Assembly: GCA_015146655.1 (NCBI GenBank) | Contig: VKHL01000011.1 | Span: 5,819-69,818, forward strand | Direction of reading: 5' to 3' | Length of the DNA: 64,000 nucleotides | From: Ochromonas danica | Taxonomy: Eukaryota > Sar > Chrysophyceae > Chromulinales > Chromulinaceae | Shown: positions 44,933 through 59,017 of the stretch, in pieces | Layout: the number at the start of each line of letters is the position of its first letter | Position numbering within the stretch: the stretch's first letter is position 1 | Position numbers and translations under genes: made by a program | The notes under the pieces: generated by a model | Seen by the model: the letters and a program-made list of their open reading frames with translations, nothing else | Databases searched by the model: none | What the model was told of the DNA's origin: nothing

Positions 44933-46887
44933 CTAAAGTAGATGTTGACGAGATGAATGATAGATGTCATGCAGGTCTGAGAGAGAAAGATGTCTTAATC
45001 TTCGCAACACTTCTCTATCCTGCCTCTTCTTCATCCAACTAGCTAAAGGATAGAGTAAAGTATGCAATATCCTTCTCATTCTTCTAGGAAGAAGACGAGA
45101 AAGACGATGAAGTCTTAAGAAAGGCTTAGCAGCATCCAAGACATTGTAAGATGGTAACAATGCCTTCGCCATGCTATCCAGACAAAGTACATTCATGACT
45201 AAGGTAGCATAGTTAGCATCAATTGTAATATGATGATGTTGTACTAACGACAAGATGCCTTTTAACACTAAACCAATATCAACATTAGTATGATATCCTC
45301 GAGCAACCTCTTGGAAGAGTCGTTGCATCTCTTCTTCAAGCTCTTTCACCATGATTGATGACCTAGTGTTGTTATTGTTGTTATTGTTCTCTTCAACATG
45401 AGGAGGTGAGGAGGAGAAGTTGAGAAGGCATTGTACAGCGAAGGTAGCATCTCCTTCACCAATGGCCTCTAGTAAACCAATAAAATGCTCTCTTTGATCA
45501 GCTGTTAGGATAGCTACCATACCAGCATCTACTAAAGCAATAGTATGACGTTTATCAAAGCGTTTGATTTCAGTCGTTGGTAAGAGATCAGTATAGGTTA
45601 ATAAGATATTGCCTGGATGAAGATCAGCATGCATGAAGTTATCCAAAACCAACATCTTCATATAGACATCTTCTCCACGAGTTACTACATAATGTGCCAG
45701 ATCAATATTATCTTCAATATCCTTCTCTACTTCATTGATAAAGGTAGACACACTTTCTCCACTAAAATATGTTTCAACTAAGACACTATCTGTCATAACA
45801 ATAGGACTAGGGAAATGAATATCATGATAGTCTTGGAAGTTCTCATTAAACTGTAATAGTTGTCTTCCTTCTAGATCAAGACTTGTTTGAGTTGCAATCT
45901 TGTCTGAGAATTGTGCAATAGATTCTTTCAATTTCATCCATCGGGTATAAGGAATCTTCTCCATCAAATCAACGAGAGAATCCATGAGAAGGAAGTCTTG
46001 TCTGATCTGATCTACAACAAAAGGATGACGAACTTTTACTGCCACAGGCTGTCCTGCAAGTACTGCACGATGGACTTGTGCTATACTACCAGAGGCAATG
46101 GGATGCTTTTCGAATTCATCGAAGATCTGACAAAGTGGATATCCTAGCTCATGTTCTACTTGCTGTCTTGTGTAAGAGAATGAGTGTGTAGGAGCTTGAG
46201 ATTGAAGTCTAGATAGCTCACGGCAGAATGCTTCGGGAAACATGTCAGAGCGAGTGCTAATAGAAGAGACAACACATCAACATCAACATCATGCTTGAAT
46301 GAATGAAGAGCAGGAGATAAGCCATGAGGAAAATTTTACTTACCTTGCCCATTGTCCCCATTTCACAAAGGCCTATCATTCATTATCATAAATTAGTTGT
46401 CAATATGATGAGTATGATGAGAAAGTATGTGTGGTAGACGTTTACTCACCGCTCCGCTATGTCCTATCGTTAGACGTAGCAATGGAAACCAAACCTTACT
46501 ACAGAATGAAGAAGAAAAGAAGGCTATGGGAGACAAGAACAACACGGGCAAGAACAAGAGAAACAGATAAATCCCTCTGCCCACTAGACTGAGATGAGAC
46601 AACCAGTTGGCAGACCAAGAAGGGTCCACCACTGCGTTGGGGATAGTGTTGGCTGAACCAGGAGGTTCATCTGATCTACTATCTCTGGCTGTGGATGTGC
46701 CTGTCACTGTCACTCTGGGTGTGTTTGTTGTTGTTGGCCTGTTGCTAGGTGAAGATGGTTCATTTGTAGAGTCCCATGGATTATTGACCTTCTCTACCAC
46801 ACAGGCTAATAACGGATAGGAAGGAGTTGTTGAACTGGAAGCAACGACATAGAATGCAATAATGAACAACAACAACTGTCTGAACAT
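44933..46887 (-). CDS. ABC1/UbiB atypical kinase (ADCK2-like) with N-terminal leader
   Basis: Exons 46450-46887, 46344-46372 and 44933-46256 give 596 residues. The middle exon is only 29 nt and supplies FVKWGQWA, without which the family motif KWGQWASTRSDMFPEAFC would be broken. Residues 1-17 are signal-like (LLLFIIAFYVVASS), a Ser/Thr/Pro-rich linker follows, and two or so membrane segments lie at about 105-140. The UbiB core shows SGSIAQVHRA (the Ala-rich loop in its ADCK2-like form), VAVKVRHP, FMHADLHPGNILL and ALVDAGMV (DFG variant). The family acts in ubiquinone or plastid prenylquinone lipid metabolism. The leader would suit a plastid or secretory route, whereas ADCK2 itself is mitochondrial. 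Confidence 0.87.
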
Positions 46888-46998
46888 TTCAATTGATTGA
46901 CTCTGACACAGCCTTGCCGAAGAAGAAGTATTATGCTTTTACACAATTTGAATTACGGATTTACACAATGTTCCCTCACTCTCTGGTGGAATGGAAAA

Positions 46999-47313
46999 AT
47001 GAATGATGATGATGATGATGACCTCTATGGTGATCTCGCTGCCTCTGCAGCTGAAGCAGAGATTGAATTATTGAAAGGTCATCTAACAGACAAGTCCAAG
47101 GAGATAGAAAGTCTAAAAGCTGAAGTCAGTCAACTCAAGCAGCAAGTGATGGTTTTAGTGGAGGATAAGACTACTTTAGAACGAAATATTGTTGCAGTCT
47201 ATAATACTGCTATGAGAGAGATTAAGCGTAAAGATAATGAGATTGTTACTTTGCGGCAAGAAGTAGCTTCTTTGAGAAGTCAGAGTGGTGGTGGTGGTCC
47301 TTCTATGAGCTAG
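46999..47313 (+). CDS. Short coiled-coil protein resembling the FLASH (CASP8AP2) N-terminal region
   Basis: Encodes 104 residues from the ATG at 46999; the longer frame upstream is probably leader. The start is acidic (MNDDDDDDLYGDL). A long coiled coil follows, ending NIVAVYNTAMREIKRKDNEI, which resembles FLASH ([22 protein letters not shown]) in order and spacing. FLASH works in histone pre-mRNA 3' processing with Lsm11. Here the protein is only that region, about one twentieth of human FLASH, so function is inference. It is head to head with the ABC1 kinase gene, 111 bp apart. Confidence 0.55.
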   Translation: MNDDDDDDLYGDLAASAAEAEIELLKGHLTDKSKEIESLKAEVSQLKQQVMVLVEDKTTLERNIVAVYNTAMREIKRKDNEIVTLRQEVASLRSQSGGGGPSMS

Positions 47314-47574
47314 TATGAGGTCCATCCATTAGTCAACATTAATTGACTGACAAGCCTAATTGACTGACCAACTGACAACTATACTAGCCTGATTGACTGA
47401 CTGACTTACTGAATGATCGACTCACTGTAAATAACCCCACCAACCCTTTCTGCTAATTATCTCTATTCATTTCTGTCATTGAGACTTTGTTGTTCAAGAA
47501 GAGTAGAGCTTCAGCTTTACAATGGACACTACAAATCAATCATCTAGCTATGCACTGACAGGAGGCCTAAGTCA
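47314..47574. other. Convergent intergenic segment with TTGACTGAC repeats
   Basis: Several copies of TTGACTGAC-like units lie at about 47335-47420 between convergent genes. No gene is seen. Confidence 0.5.
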
Positions 47575-50568
<2,994 letters not shown>

Positions 50569-50777
50569 GATAAAGATGCAAGGTGGTCTAGAGGTCAACC
50601 TTGTGCCACTCGTCGCCTTCTTGCTGTCTTTGGATGAGCTCTCACCCTTGCCACTTCCTTAACTTCACAGCTACTCCTCCCTCGCAATACAACTATAGTC
50701 TATTCGTCACGCAACACAATAATAGATCACCCTCGGTATTGATTTGCTAAAAGTTCTGCCCAAGTCACAAGTTAGGG

Positions 50778-50950
50778 ATGAATACTATCTTACTGTTCCT
50801 TATATTCACTTATCTATGGATACCATTGATTTTCTCAGTGAAGATCGACTATAATAAAGAATCTTCTGAGAAATTTGGAGAAATTCTACAAAGATCTTTT
50901 GGTATGGCAATTGGAGGAACAATTCATGCACACTATAATATCTACCCTAG

Positions 50951-50986
<36 letters not shown>

Positions 50987-52522
50987 AACGACTAGTTCAA
51001 GTCAAGGAGTAGATTATGATAGTTATGTTCTTCTCTTAGTCCTAACAGAAGATCAACGTAAGAATTGGTATTCGACTTTACAAGACAGTGACTCTGTCAT
51101 TGCTTCAAATATGAATTCTATATGTAATCAACCTTCATTAAGAAGGTTTTATCTATGGGGTGAAGGCAAGGTTAACATGACAATTGATGCTAGTATTGGT
51201 GCGAGTCTTCTCTCTGTAGCAGTCTTGCAGTGTCGAGACGGCGTGGCAGACAATCCCGTCACTGTCGACATTAACTTGCGCATGTTAAATCCACGACCTC
51301 ACAGTGAAGATGGACATTCTCATCTACCTATAGAGTATGTTACGTTAACTAGAGTATATGAAGGCTTTGTGATTGCCTATAGTCTTATGCTTGCTGCATT
51401 TCTCGCACAAGTCTATTTTGCCACGTAAGATCATCCAGCCCTCCCCACCCAACAATTCATCCCATTCTACTTCAAAGCTTGTCTCACTATGATAAAATGA
51501 ATGTCAATTTGTTCAGGCGAGAAGGAACGAGCTTTCTTCTACATATTCATTACCTGTTTTTTGCTACTTTGGTGTTGAAGATTGTTTGGATTGCCTTGGA
51601 ATATGATTGTAAGACTGCTTGCATTCTTCTCTTCTAATTGTTATAGCTTGCTCATAACTTTTCAATCTTCACTTCACTAGATTTATACGAGTACAATCAT
51701 CAAGGCAAAGAGCCGAAGAATGTTCTGGTATGACTTCTATGCAATGTTACAGTATGTGGATTGATTCCCTTGTCTCACTCTTAGTGCATGTGTATGTCTG
51801 TGTGACTCAGACTGCGGCTTCTTTCTTTGAGGCATGGACCACAGCATTGGCCTTGAACACTCTTCTTGTCCTTTCGCTAGGTTGGTCTGTTTTACGAGAG
51901 AGACTATCGGATAGAGAGGCGCGCATGGTGAATATCAGCTATGCCTTCTATTTCCTCTTTGCCATCTTCACTGCGGGCTGCCCTGATGGTAGTGCTGTAA
52001 GTCTTTATTTTATATTTATTCTGTTTCCCAACATTATGTTCCTAACATTATGTTGGTTGTGAAGGTTACTTGTCAAGGTTTGTCGTTGGTGACATTTGTA
52101 TTTAAGAATCTCTATCTCCTGGCCATTTTAGTCTCGATGAACTTCACGTAAGTAATACTAATTGTTGTATGCTTCTATCCTTTCGCTGATTTGATGGTTT
52201 GTTGTATGGTCGTAATTGCAGTGTGACTCAACTGCGAGCCATGCTCACTCATACTCCTTGGGTGCCTTCAACACCTTTGCAATACGCTCGTTGTAAACAA
52301 TTTCAGGTATTTCGAGCAGCTTTCATTATCTATCTCCTGCTACCTACTGCTTATTTGTTGATCGAAGTGACAACCTATACTTGGAGAGATTCATGGATTA
52401 CTACAGTATTGACAGAGTTGACAGAGTTCTTCTTCTTCTTGCACATTGGAGTGACGTTCAGTCCGCTTTACGAACCTTTGCTAATGAGATCGTTTGATGG
52501 TACAATGCATCGAGCGGACTGA
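50778..52522 (+). CDS. GOST-family (GPR107/TMEM87-like) seven-transmembrane protein
   Basis: Six exons (50778-51424, 51517-51608, 51681-51727, 51811-51996, 52065-52147, 52222-52522) agree in phase and give 451 residues. A signal peptide is at 1-19. A lumenal domain of about 175 residues follows, containing a Thr tract encoded by (ACT)n. Then come seven membrane segments beginning with YEGFVIAYSLMLAAFLAQVYFA and ending EFFFFLHIGVTFSPL. The layout of a signal peptide, a lumenal beta-rich domain and 7 TM fits Golgi-localised GOST proteins, which act in retrograde or secretory traffic. The Thr tract length may be polymorphic. Confidence 0.72.
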
Positions 52523-52952
52523 TTGCCTTACGTCACCGTTGCATCTGTCATCACAGTAGATAATCTGTAGATAGCATGTCCTGTATATTATCTGTGAGAT
52601 TAAGCTGAACGCTTGTGCTTGTTTCGTGTTGAAGAGTAAGAAGAGTGTATGGTAATCATAGGGATTACATTTGCTTTAGGACATTCAATTTCAAAACACG
52701 CAAGAACAAAGTAAACACAACAAACAGAGAAATATCTGTGTTATAGCAGTAATTATTTCCACAGAGCAGCAGCACGTCAAGTGTGCTAACCAATTAGCAC
52801 ACTCAATTGAGCAGTATCAACACAACTAGTTATCAAAAACACGCACAAGATTCAGAACGATGAAGCGATGAATTGACAAAGACAAGCAAAGTTCCTTCCA
52901 CACGACACATAAGCAAGCTTCACAATGACAGAATAGATATAGATCACACGGT
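52523..52952. other. Convergent intergenic region, nothing recognised
   Basis: About 430 bp of AT-rich 3' flank between the GOST and ankyrin-like genes. A short motif, AGCACA, recurs around 52760-52805. No gene or RNA is seen. Confidence 0.5.
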
Positions 52953-53896
52953 CTAGTAACAAATCCATTGAGACCGAAGTCTACGAACACTCATGGCATG
53001 TACGAATCTATCAAAAATCATACGTACTTCTGTACGAGATTCCATTGATCGCGCACGATCGACTGGTGACCAGCGTTCCAAACGACGCTGCATGACAAAC
53101 ATGGACTGATTATTATCATTTCCTGGACGATCATTTGATTCTACATCAAAAGTCTGTAGACGGATAACACGAAGTTCTTCAGTGATTTCTAAGAAAGCTG
53201 CACGGGGATGAAGCACTAACAGCTTTTTCAATGTATGATAATAGTAGGCATCAGGTGATGCTGGGACAATGCTTTCCATGAGCATTAAATGCAGAGGGGT
53301 CTTTCCATTCTCTAGCACACAGCTACTATCAAGCAAGACGTGAGGCAACTAACCTCATATTCTGTATGGAAGGCAACTGACCTGGCTGCATGAGGACATT
53401 GAGACAGCATGAAGAAGATCAGCTTGAAGTCAATGTAATTCCTAGCAAATGCTAATTGCAAGGCATTCAGTTTACCCAGTTCTGTTTCTGCAAAGGTATC
53501 AACACTTTGTGGGAAAGCCATGATGACATGATAGATGAGCTCTGGGTCATAGGTCTCACCAAGTAGTTGGAGATGGAGAAGCAAACAGCCATGAGAATCT
53601 TCAATTTGAGCTGCTGTTGGACAGAGATGAAGCAGAGTCAAGGCCATAGTTTTGTGTTCTGGTGAAGTAGCACAGGAGGGGTCATTGACCAATAAATGGA
53701 GGAGAAGTTTCCAGACCACGTCGTCACGAGAGGCTTTAGGAACTTTCAAGAGATGGCCCTGTATCTCATCTGAGGTGAGTACAGTATGATTGGCAATGTG
53801 ATCTTTGAGATTGTCGTAAAGTCTGTTAGCCAGAAACTGAGCAGTCACCGCAGCATCAGGGAGGATGGGACAAGAACAATCCAAAGAGATAGACAT
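52953..53896 (-). CDS. Ankyrin-like repeat protein
   Basis: Exons 53354-53896 and 52953-53309 give 299 residues. The 44-bp intron (GTTAGT donor) is among the shortest in the window and is supported by frame continuity into NGKTPLHLML. Repeats have the form ALTLLHLCPTAAQIEDSHGCLLLHLQLL and NALQLAFARNYIDFKLIFFMLSQCPHAA, the relaxed ankyrin-like pattern common in stramenopiles. No other domain is present. Function is unknown. Confidence 0.7.
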
Positions 53897-54491
53897 CTAT
53901 AAGAGAAGAGAAACGAATGAAATTATTCTACGACTAACTCTATCTAGTTTATAATAGACCAATAGGAACAGCTAGTCTGACAATCAACGCTACAGTAGAC
54001 TAAAATCTAATTGGATTGTCATCCATCATCACAACTGACGTAATTTTGTCCAGTGCATGGGACAAAGTGGCAAAAACAAAAGGACAAAGTGGCAAAAGTG
54101 ACAACCTGGCACAATTTTCGTGTTCACCACGAAAACCTAAAACACGAAAATGGACATAAACGCACTTTTCCTACTGTGTTTCTTGAATCGAAATAAACAA
54201 ATTCAGCCAAATTAAATTAATTAAAAGTGCAGAACAACAGATAAAAGGAGGATCAAGCAGATATTTGGGTATTTAAAAATGTCCAAATAGATAGATGTGG
54301 ATTATAAAAAGATTGATTATAGATATTCGATATAAAAAGTAGATATTGATGATGATCATATGGTGGACAACCAACAACAGACTGGCTGACAACGTCCAGA
54401 CTGTCGCAATTCCTTCTTCTTCAAAGGCTCCTGGGATAAGGTTTCCTGCGCGTTTATATTTAAGGATATTTCCTGCGCGTTGGGATAAGGT
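53897..54491. other. AT-rich intergenic with short direct repeats
   Basis: ACAAAGTGGCAAAA occurs twice at about 54062-54098. TGGGATAAGGTTT and TTTCCTGCGCGTT each occur twice between 54431 and 54493, flanking a short AT core. These short nested repeats border the accessory region. No gene is seen. Confidence 0.5.
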
Positions 54492-54896
54492 TTATATTCT
54501 TTCATAAAAGACATCTTTCTTCACTTGCTTTTGGCACGTGGCCTTTTTGCAAAACCACCAATCGCAGTTATCTACAGGGCAGCCCAACCAACCATCATCT
54601 TGCCCATCAGGAACCTCCTCGCGAACATTCCTGCACATGTTAGAACCGCGACAAAAGACGTAAGTGGTCCATCGATCTCTCTTGTGCGGTATTTTCAGAG
54701 GTTGTTTGGCAATGTCGTTAACAGGACTGGCGATTGCCCTTGTCACACTTTTAACAAGCATTTTTTGAGCTTTTGTTTTTTCCGCCTCCTGACGCTCCTT
54801 TTCAAGCTGGATTCTGCGCTTTATGGCCCAATCTTTATTTAACCATAATGCCCTTTGCTGATTGATTGGTTTCTTATTCAATGTGAGTTTCTCCAT
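54492..54896 (-). CDS. Hypothetical Lys-rich protein with Cys-rich C-terminus
   Basis: Encodes 134 residues. The first 19 codons lie inside the left arm of a perfect inverted repeat, so the N-terminus may be an accident of that rearrangement. A basic helical segment (KERQEAEKTKAQKMLVKSV) follows. The end has a Cys pattern, C-x4-C, then LGCPVDNCDWWFCKKATC, like the zinc-binding tails seen on some DDE transposases and conflict proteins. It is probably a fragment of a larger element that includes the minus-strand frames at 54948-55861. No firm family is assigned. Confidence 0.4.
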   Translation of the reverse strand: MEKLTLNKKPINQQRALWLNKDWAIKRRIQLEKERQEAEKTKAQKMLVKSVTRAIASPVNDIAKQPLKIPHKRDRWTTYVFCRGSNMCRNVREEVPDGQDDGWLGCPVDNCDWWFCKKATCQKQVKKDVFYERI

Positions 54897-54974
54897 GCTG
54901 TAACATGCATGTAAGCATGGAGAAACTCACATTGAATAAGAAACCAATCAATCAGCAAAGGGCATTATGGTTAA
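54839..54974. repeat. Perfect 60-bp inverted repeat with 16-bp spacer
   Basis: Left arm 54839-54898 and right arm 54915-54974 are exact reverse complements (TTAACCATAATGCCC... pairing with ...GGGCATTATGGTTAA). The spacer, TGTAACATGCATGTAA, is itself nearly palindromic. Beyond the arms the sequences differ. This is a potential 136-bp cruciform, probably a recent inverted duplication. Confidence 0.97.
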
Positions 54975-55861
54975 AGATCCAACATGCAATTCGCCATCCA
55001 TGGAGTTCACCAAAAGATTGCGAATGTCTTCTTCCAAACAACAGATACCCGACTGTCCCGCCTTATCAATGAGCGGGTTGATGCCCTGGACGATTGCCAC
55101 AGATTCGTTGAAGGTGACATCTTTCCATCTTAAGCATTTCGACAGCATAACTTGAACATTCAGTGGAATTAGTCCACATAATTCCCAGCCTCGTTGTACG
55201 ATATCAACTTTAAAAGCGTTCGATATTATGTGAGGGAGCTGAGTAAAGAGACGTAAGAAGCACTCACGAGATGACTTTTCCATTTTGGTATCCAAAGCTA
55301 AGTTTTTTGCAGATCGTACTCGATCAAACTGATGCACAGTGGTGATAATAAACTCTGTCACACCCAACTGACCACTCTTGATCTCGCCGATAATTCTTTT
55401 GTTTTCATTGTTATACGTTTTCGAAGCATTCCATGTTGTCCGTAAATCTTCAACTAAAGAAGTTCTTGCAAAAGACAAACCGAAAAGAGCACGAATGAAT
55501 CGTTCATCGTCATCCAGATGATGGTCTGCATTTCTCAACAGAAAAAATGCCAGATCTAAATACTCTCCTTCTTCTTTCATTTCAGAAAACATAGAATCGC
55601 CATATGACTGTGCCTCTTCACTGTCAAACTTGTCATGCAATAAGGAATAGATGGAAGGGTAGTATTCATGTCAATGTAAGGAAATTGGTTACTACAAACA
55701 GTTTTCATTTTCTTAACAGTACCAGACATTGCTTGAGTGCCCAAAAGTTTTCCCCAAGATAAACGTTGGGGATATAATCGCTCCCAGAGCGAATGGCCCT
55801 CAGATTTTCCAATTTTTATCAAGCACAGATCCAGGAGATCATCGAATTCCTCCCCATCCAC
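54948..55861 (-). pseudogene. Broken, probably element-derived gene of uncertain family
   Basis: Two overlapping minus-strand frames (55577-55861 and 54948-55640) look like parts of one gene that is no longer continuous. The upstream part begins within a strand-helix pattern (NKVPIAIEVDGEEFDDLLDLCLI, in shorter pieces) that could be a ubiquitin-fold header like that of Crinkler-type proteins. The later part contains QRGWELCGLIPLN, reminiscent of the end of DDE transposase domains. Neither assignment is secure. Its 3' end runs into the inverted repeat, so the original end is lost. Confidence 0.45.
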
Positions 55862-56543
55862 TTCAATTGCAATGGGAACCTTGTTAAGTGTAACTTGTAA
55901 GTAAGTCTAATTACCAATGAAAGTTGTTTTGGAACGTTATTAATATTTAGCCTCTATAGTGAACTTCTAATAGAACAATAGAATCATCACCAAAGGTGAA
56001 TTACATTCTGACAGATCATCACATTCACTGACCCTGGTGGTCATATGGTTGTATTTTCATTCATACAATCCTACTACTTCAAGTACTCGTCATTTGCATT
56101 CATGCAACAATCCTATCCTCATTTCATCTCAGTTTCACGCCTGTTTCTTTAACTTAACACTATTATGTTAAGTTCACTTCATCTTAACTTTATAAGATTG
56201 ATGTTCATTTACTTCATAACTCAACAAAGTTCACAAATAGAATGGCTGAAGCTGAGTTTTTCAATATCTAGACAACTCCGATGTCGAGCTGTACTGCAAG
56301 TCCTCCAATGCTGAGGAGTCTATTTGATGCTGGTACAACAAAGGAGTCTATTTCTTTGATGTTTTTCATCGAGTGGTCAAGCGAGTTGGTGATAAGAAGT
56401 ATGATTTCTTCGTAGACTTATGTAACTTGGTGCCGTTTTCGTGCTGTTGTGTTTAATAGTATCATGTATCGTATTTTGTTGAATGTGATAATTATTAAAG
56501 TATTGAAAATTTACAAACTAATAAAAACAAGACCACACACAAA
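55862..56543. other. Intergenic, nothing recognised
   Basis: AT-rich, with TTAACTT/AAGTTAA motifs around 56145-56190 similar to those at 2095-2160. Short plus frames near 56240-56400 are interrupted and show no domain. Confidence 0.45.
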
Positions 56544-57772
56544 CTAATAACAACTTCGAATTCTCTTGGATCTTCCAGTCTCTACGACTTCCCCTTCAGG
56601 CAGCAAGGAACCGAGTGGCAGATGCTTCTCCCACAATCTCGTGGTTTCCACGTACTTAATCGTTAGAAATTTCTTGAACTCTTCCCAGCTATCCACATGA
56701 ACAAAGGAGTGCAACTTACCATCCACAACCGAGCTTCCAGCCTTCAACAGCAAACCAATACCCTCCAACACCTTTGGATCGGGCGACTCAACACTGATGG
56801 CGACCTTGTCCTTCTGGAACGGGTAACCGTTGGTAAACTCTAGAGTCTCTCTTCCTTGAAACTCGACAAATTGGATGGCAATTGAAGGAACCATATGTTG
56901 CTTGGTCATAAGGTTGAGACCATCAAAGCACTGAAGCGTCGTCCAGCTGAGAATGAGCAGGTTGTTCTGGTTGTCCTTGTCTTTCTTGTTGGACGCCAAG
57001 TGGCATCTGTACAGATCCTTGTTGCCATACAGGAAAGGGTGGTTGGGGTTCTCGATCATCTGAAGAGTGTGGTAGGCATCGCTGGCATCGCACACAGTGA
57101 CTTCATCATCATCTTCATCTTCATCCGCTTGAGACTTGTAGTCCGACACAGCTAGAGAATGTTGAGGAGAATCAGACTCGCCATGCATGAATCTCTCTGG
57201 CACGAGTAGGAAGTACAACCTCTTCGTATGACTCAGAGACGGTCACAGAACTGATGATGCAGAAGTTCAGAGCCCTTCTCTCCAAAGCGGAACGAAAACG
57301 ACGAGCGTCATCTTCACTTTTGAACAGAACATTCAGAACAAGGGTGTTCTCTTCATAGTAGATAGACTCAGGTTCACCTCCTGCACAGTAGAATCCATTG
57401 CAGTCATCAGCCAACACAAAAGTCTTGGCTCTCCAAGCACGAAAGCCCTTTGAATTGGTGATGCGAGCAGACACCTTGAAGTATCTGAATTGATTGGATG
57501 AATCTACAAGAAGTACAAATTATTCGTATGGGAAAAACTAACATAATATTTCTACCTCGTTTTTGCAGAGCCAGCAACAGGATCTCCATCTCCTGCAGCT
57601 GCTTCTCCTCATCCTTCAGCTCAGTCTCCGAGAAAACAAAGTAAGTCTTCAATCCAGGAATTGCACTGAAGTTCTGCCTTAGAAAATTCTCTTCATTCTC
57701 ATAATCAGCAAAAGAACCCAAGGCAAACTCTACAGCCTTGATCTTCATTTGAATCTCAGCAATATCAGCCAT
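56544..57772 (-). CDS. Uncharacterised coiled-coil protein with HNH-like C-terminal region
   Basis: Exons 57556-57772, 57217-57503 and 56544-57176 give 378 residues. The first intron (52 bp) is clear. The second is an inferred 40-bp intron (GTACTT to GCGAG) needed to join two frames; if wrong, the gene is frameshifted there. The N-terminus is a coiled coil (ELKDEEKQLQEMEILLLALQ). The middle contains FRAWRAKTFVLADDCNGFYC. The later RCHLASNKK, DNQNNLLILSW and FDGLN, then PSIAIQF, follow the order of His...Asn-Asn...FDG...P.IAI seen in HNH-type domains of Crinkler-like algal and oomycete proteins, but not all catalytic His are obvious. Function is unknown. Confidence 0.5.
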
Positions 57773-57794
57773 GGAAATAGAAATGTTGAAACAA

Positions 57795-58083
57795 TCCCGA
57801 TTTGTCCGGACACCACAAGATGAGGGACATGTTTGTATCTCTGCAAGAGGCTGACTCTTCTGTAGACGAATTGTATCGCTACTTGTCTATTACTAAGCTA
57901 GCTGCTACGGAGTTGCATGAGCAGGAACCACTATTGTGGTGAGGAGAGAATGCTTACAAGTACCCATATCTGAGTATGATTGCTCGTAAAGTTTTGTGCA
58001 TTCCTGCAACTTCGGAGAGATTATTTTCCTTGGCTGGACGAACTAAAGGAGCACTCTTGGTAGCAGCTTGGCAAGAAATTTGA
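57795..58083 (+). mobile_element. hAT DNA-transposase remnant (C-terminal dimerisation region)
   Basis: The plus strand reads DELYRYLSITKLAATELHE, then a stop, then GENAYKYPYLSMIARKVLCI and PATSERLFSLAGRTKGALL. This is the hAT C-terminal domain (usual form WW...YP.L...A...L.IPATSxxSERxFSxAG). It is short, interrupted by one stop, and lacks the catalytic core and ends, so it is a dead fragment. It begins about 20 bp from the start codon of the HNH-like gene on the other strand, and may have brought part of that gene's upstream region. Confidence 0.85.
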
Positions 58084-59017
58084 TCTATCTCCGTGTTAAT
58101 TGGGTGTCATCCGATGTTCGCTATCCCCTACGTTCTAGTTCTTTGAAAAGACCTCGAGTGGAGGAAGAAGAAAATAATGACTCGGATGGGATGGGGTGCG
58201 TGGGACAAAACCCTGTGAAGTTAAACTGGTTGCCCGGTCCTCTTGTCGTGGCCGCCATGGCTTAGGCCACGTATCAGGCCATAGGCCCGAAATGGCCTGC
58301 CAAATATGCGACTTTTGAAAGATCGAAGTCGACAATACAGGGTTTCAACTATAAAAACTATGGAACATGGCCTTGGACCAATGGCCCAATTCCAGGACAT
58401 GGTATAAGACAGATGGCGGCGTGGCTTAGATGGCGTGTGTGGAACGACCCCAGTTCCCGGTTTCCACACGTGTCAAAAAATCCGTTTTGTCAAAAAGTCA
58501 CCCCTGCTTCATTTTCATTGAGGAAAGTCCCTCAATGAAAACAAATTCATCTTTTTCTTCACTAACTCATAGCGCTTGCCAAAACAAATGACATAAGTTA
58601 ATAACAAACAAACTGATTCTCAAATGCTAGCGCCTGTTTACTGTTTATATTAGCTAACTTGCCCGACTTCGACAAGACGTCAATATAATCCCAAACACCA
58701 GAACTGCTCTTTCTGAACTTGCGTTGGAAAAGTCGAGTTATGAGGAAGTAGAGCTTTGTGGCGGGTGGTCTGAGGTGTGTTAGGGTGGGACTGTGAGAGA
58801 AAGGGCAGACCAACTCTTTGCAATTGAAGAGGAAAGAAGATGAGAGAGATCAGACAGCAGTGGTTGAGCAGTTGCTTTCTGGTCCTATCTGCCATAGATA
58901 GAGATCGGACTAAAGCAAGTTATCTTCTATAACAAGACGACCGTTGTTCTTTCTTTGCTTTGTTGTCATCATCTACTAAATATCATCTTCATCTGTTGTC
59001 ACTAATAATACACTGCA
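58084..59017. other. Intergenic, GC-richer block then promoter of the LamG/WW gene
   Basis: 58180-58500 is noticeably richer in G and C (repeated GGCC and ATGGCxxxxxGGCC-like words) than its neighbours and may be remaining transposon DNA. A short frame at 58840-58926 starts MREIRQQWLSSCFLVLSAI, signal-peptide-like, but no in-phase junction to the downstream gene was found. Confidence 0.45.

Noticed and set aside
58840-58926. Short signal-peptide-like frame as first exon of the LamG/WW gene
   Set aside because: No donor in the required phase could be matched to an acceptor before the LamG region, so it was not joined to the gene.
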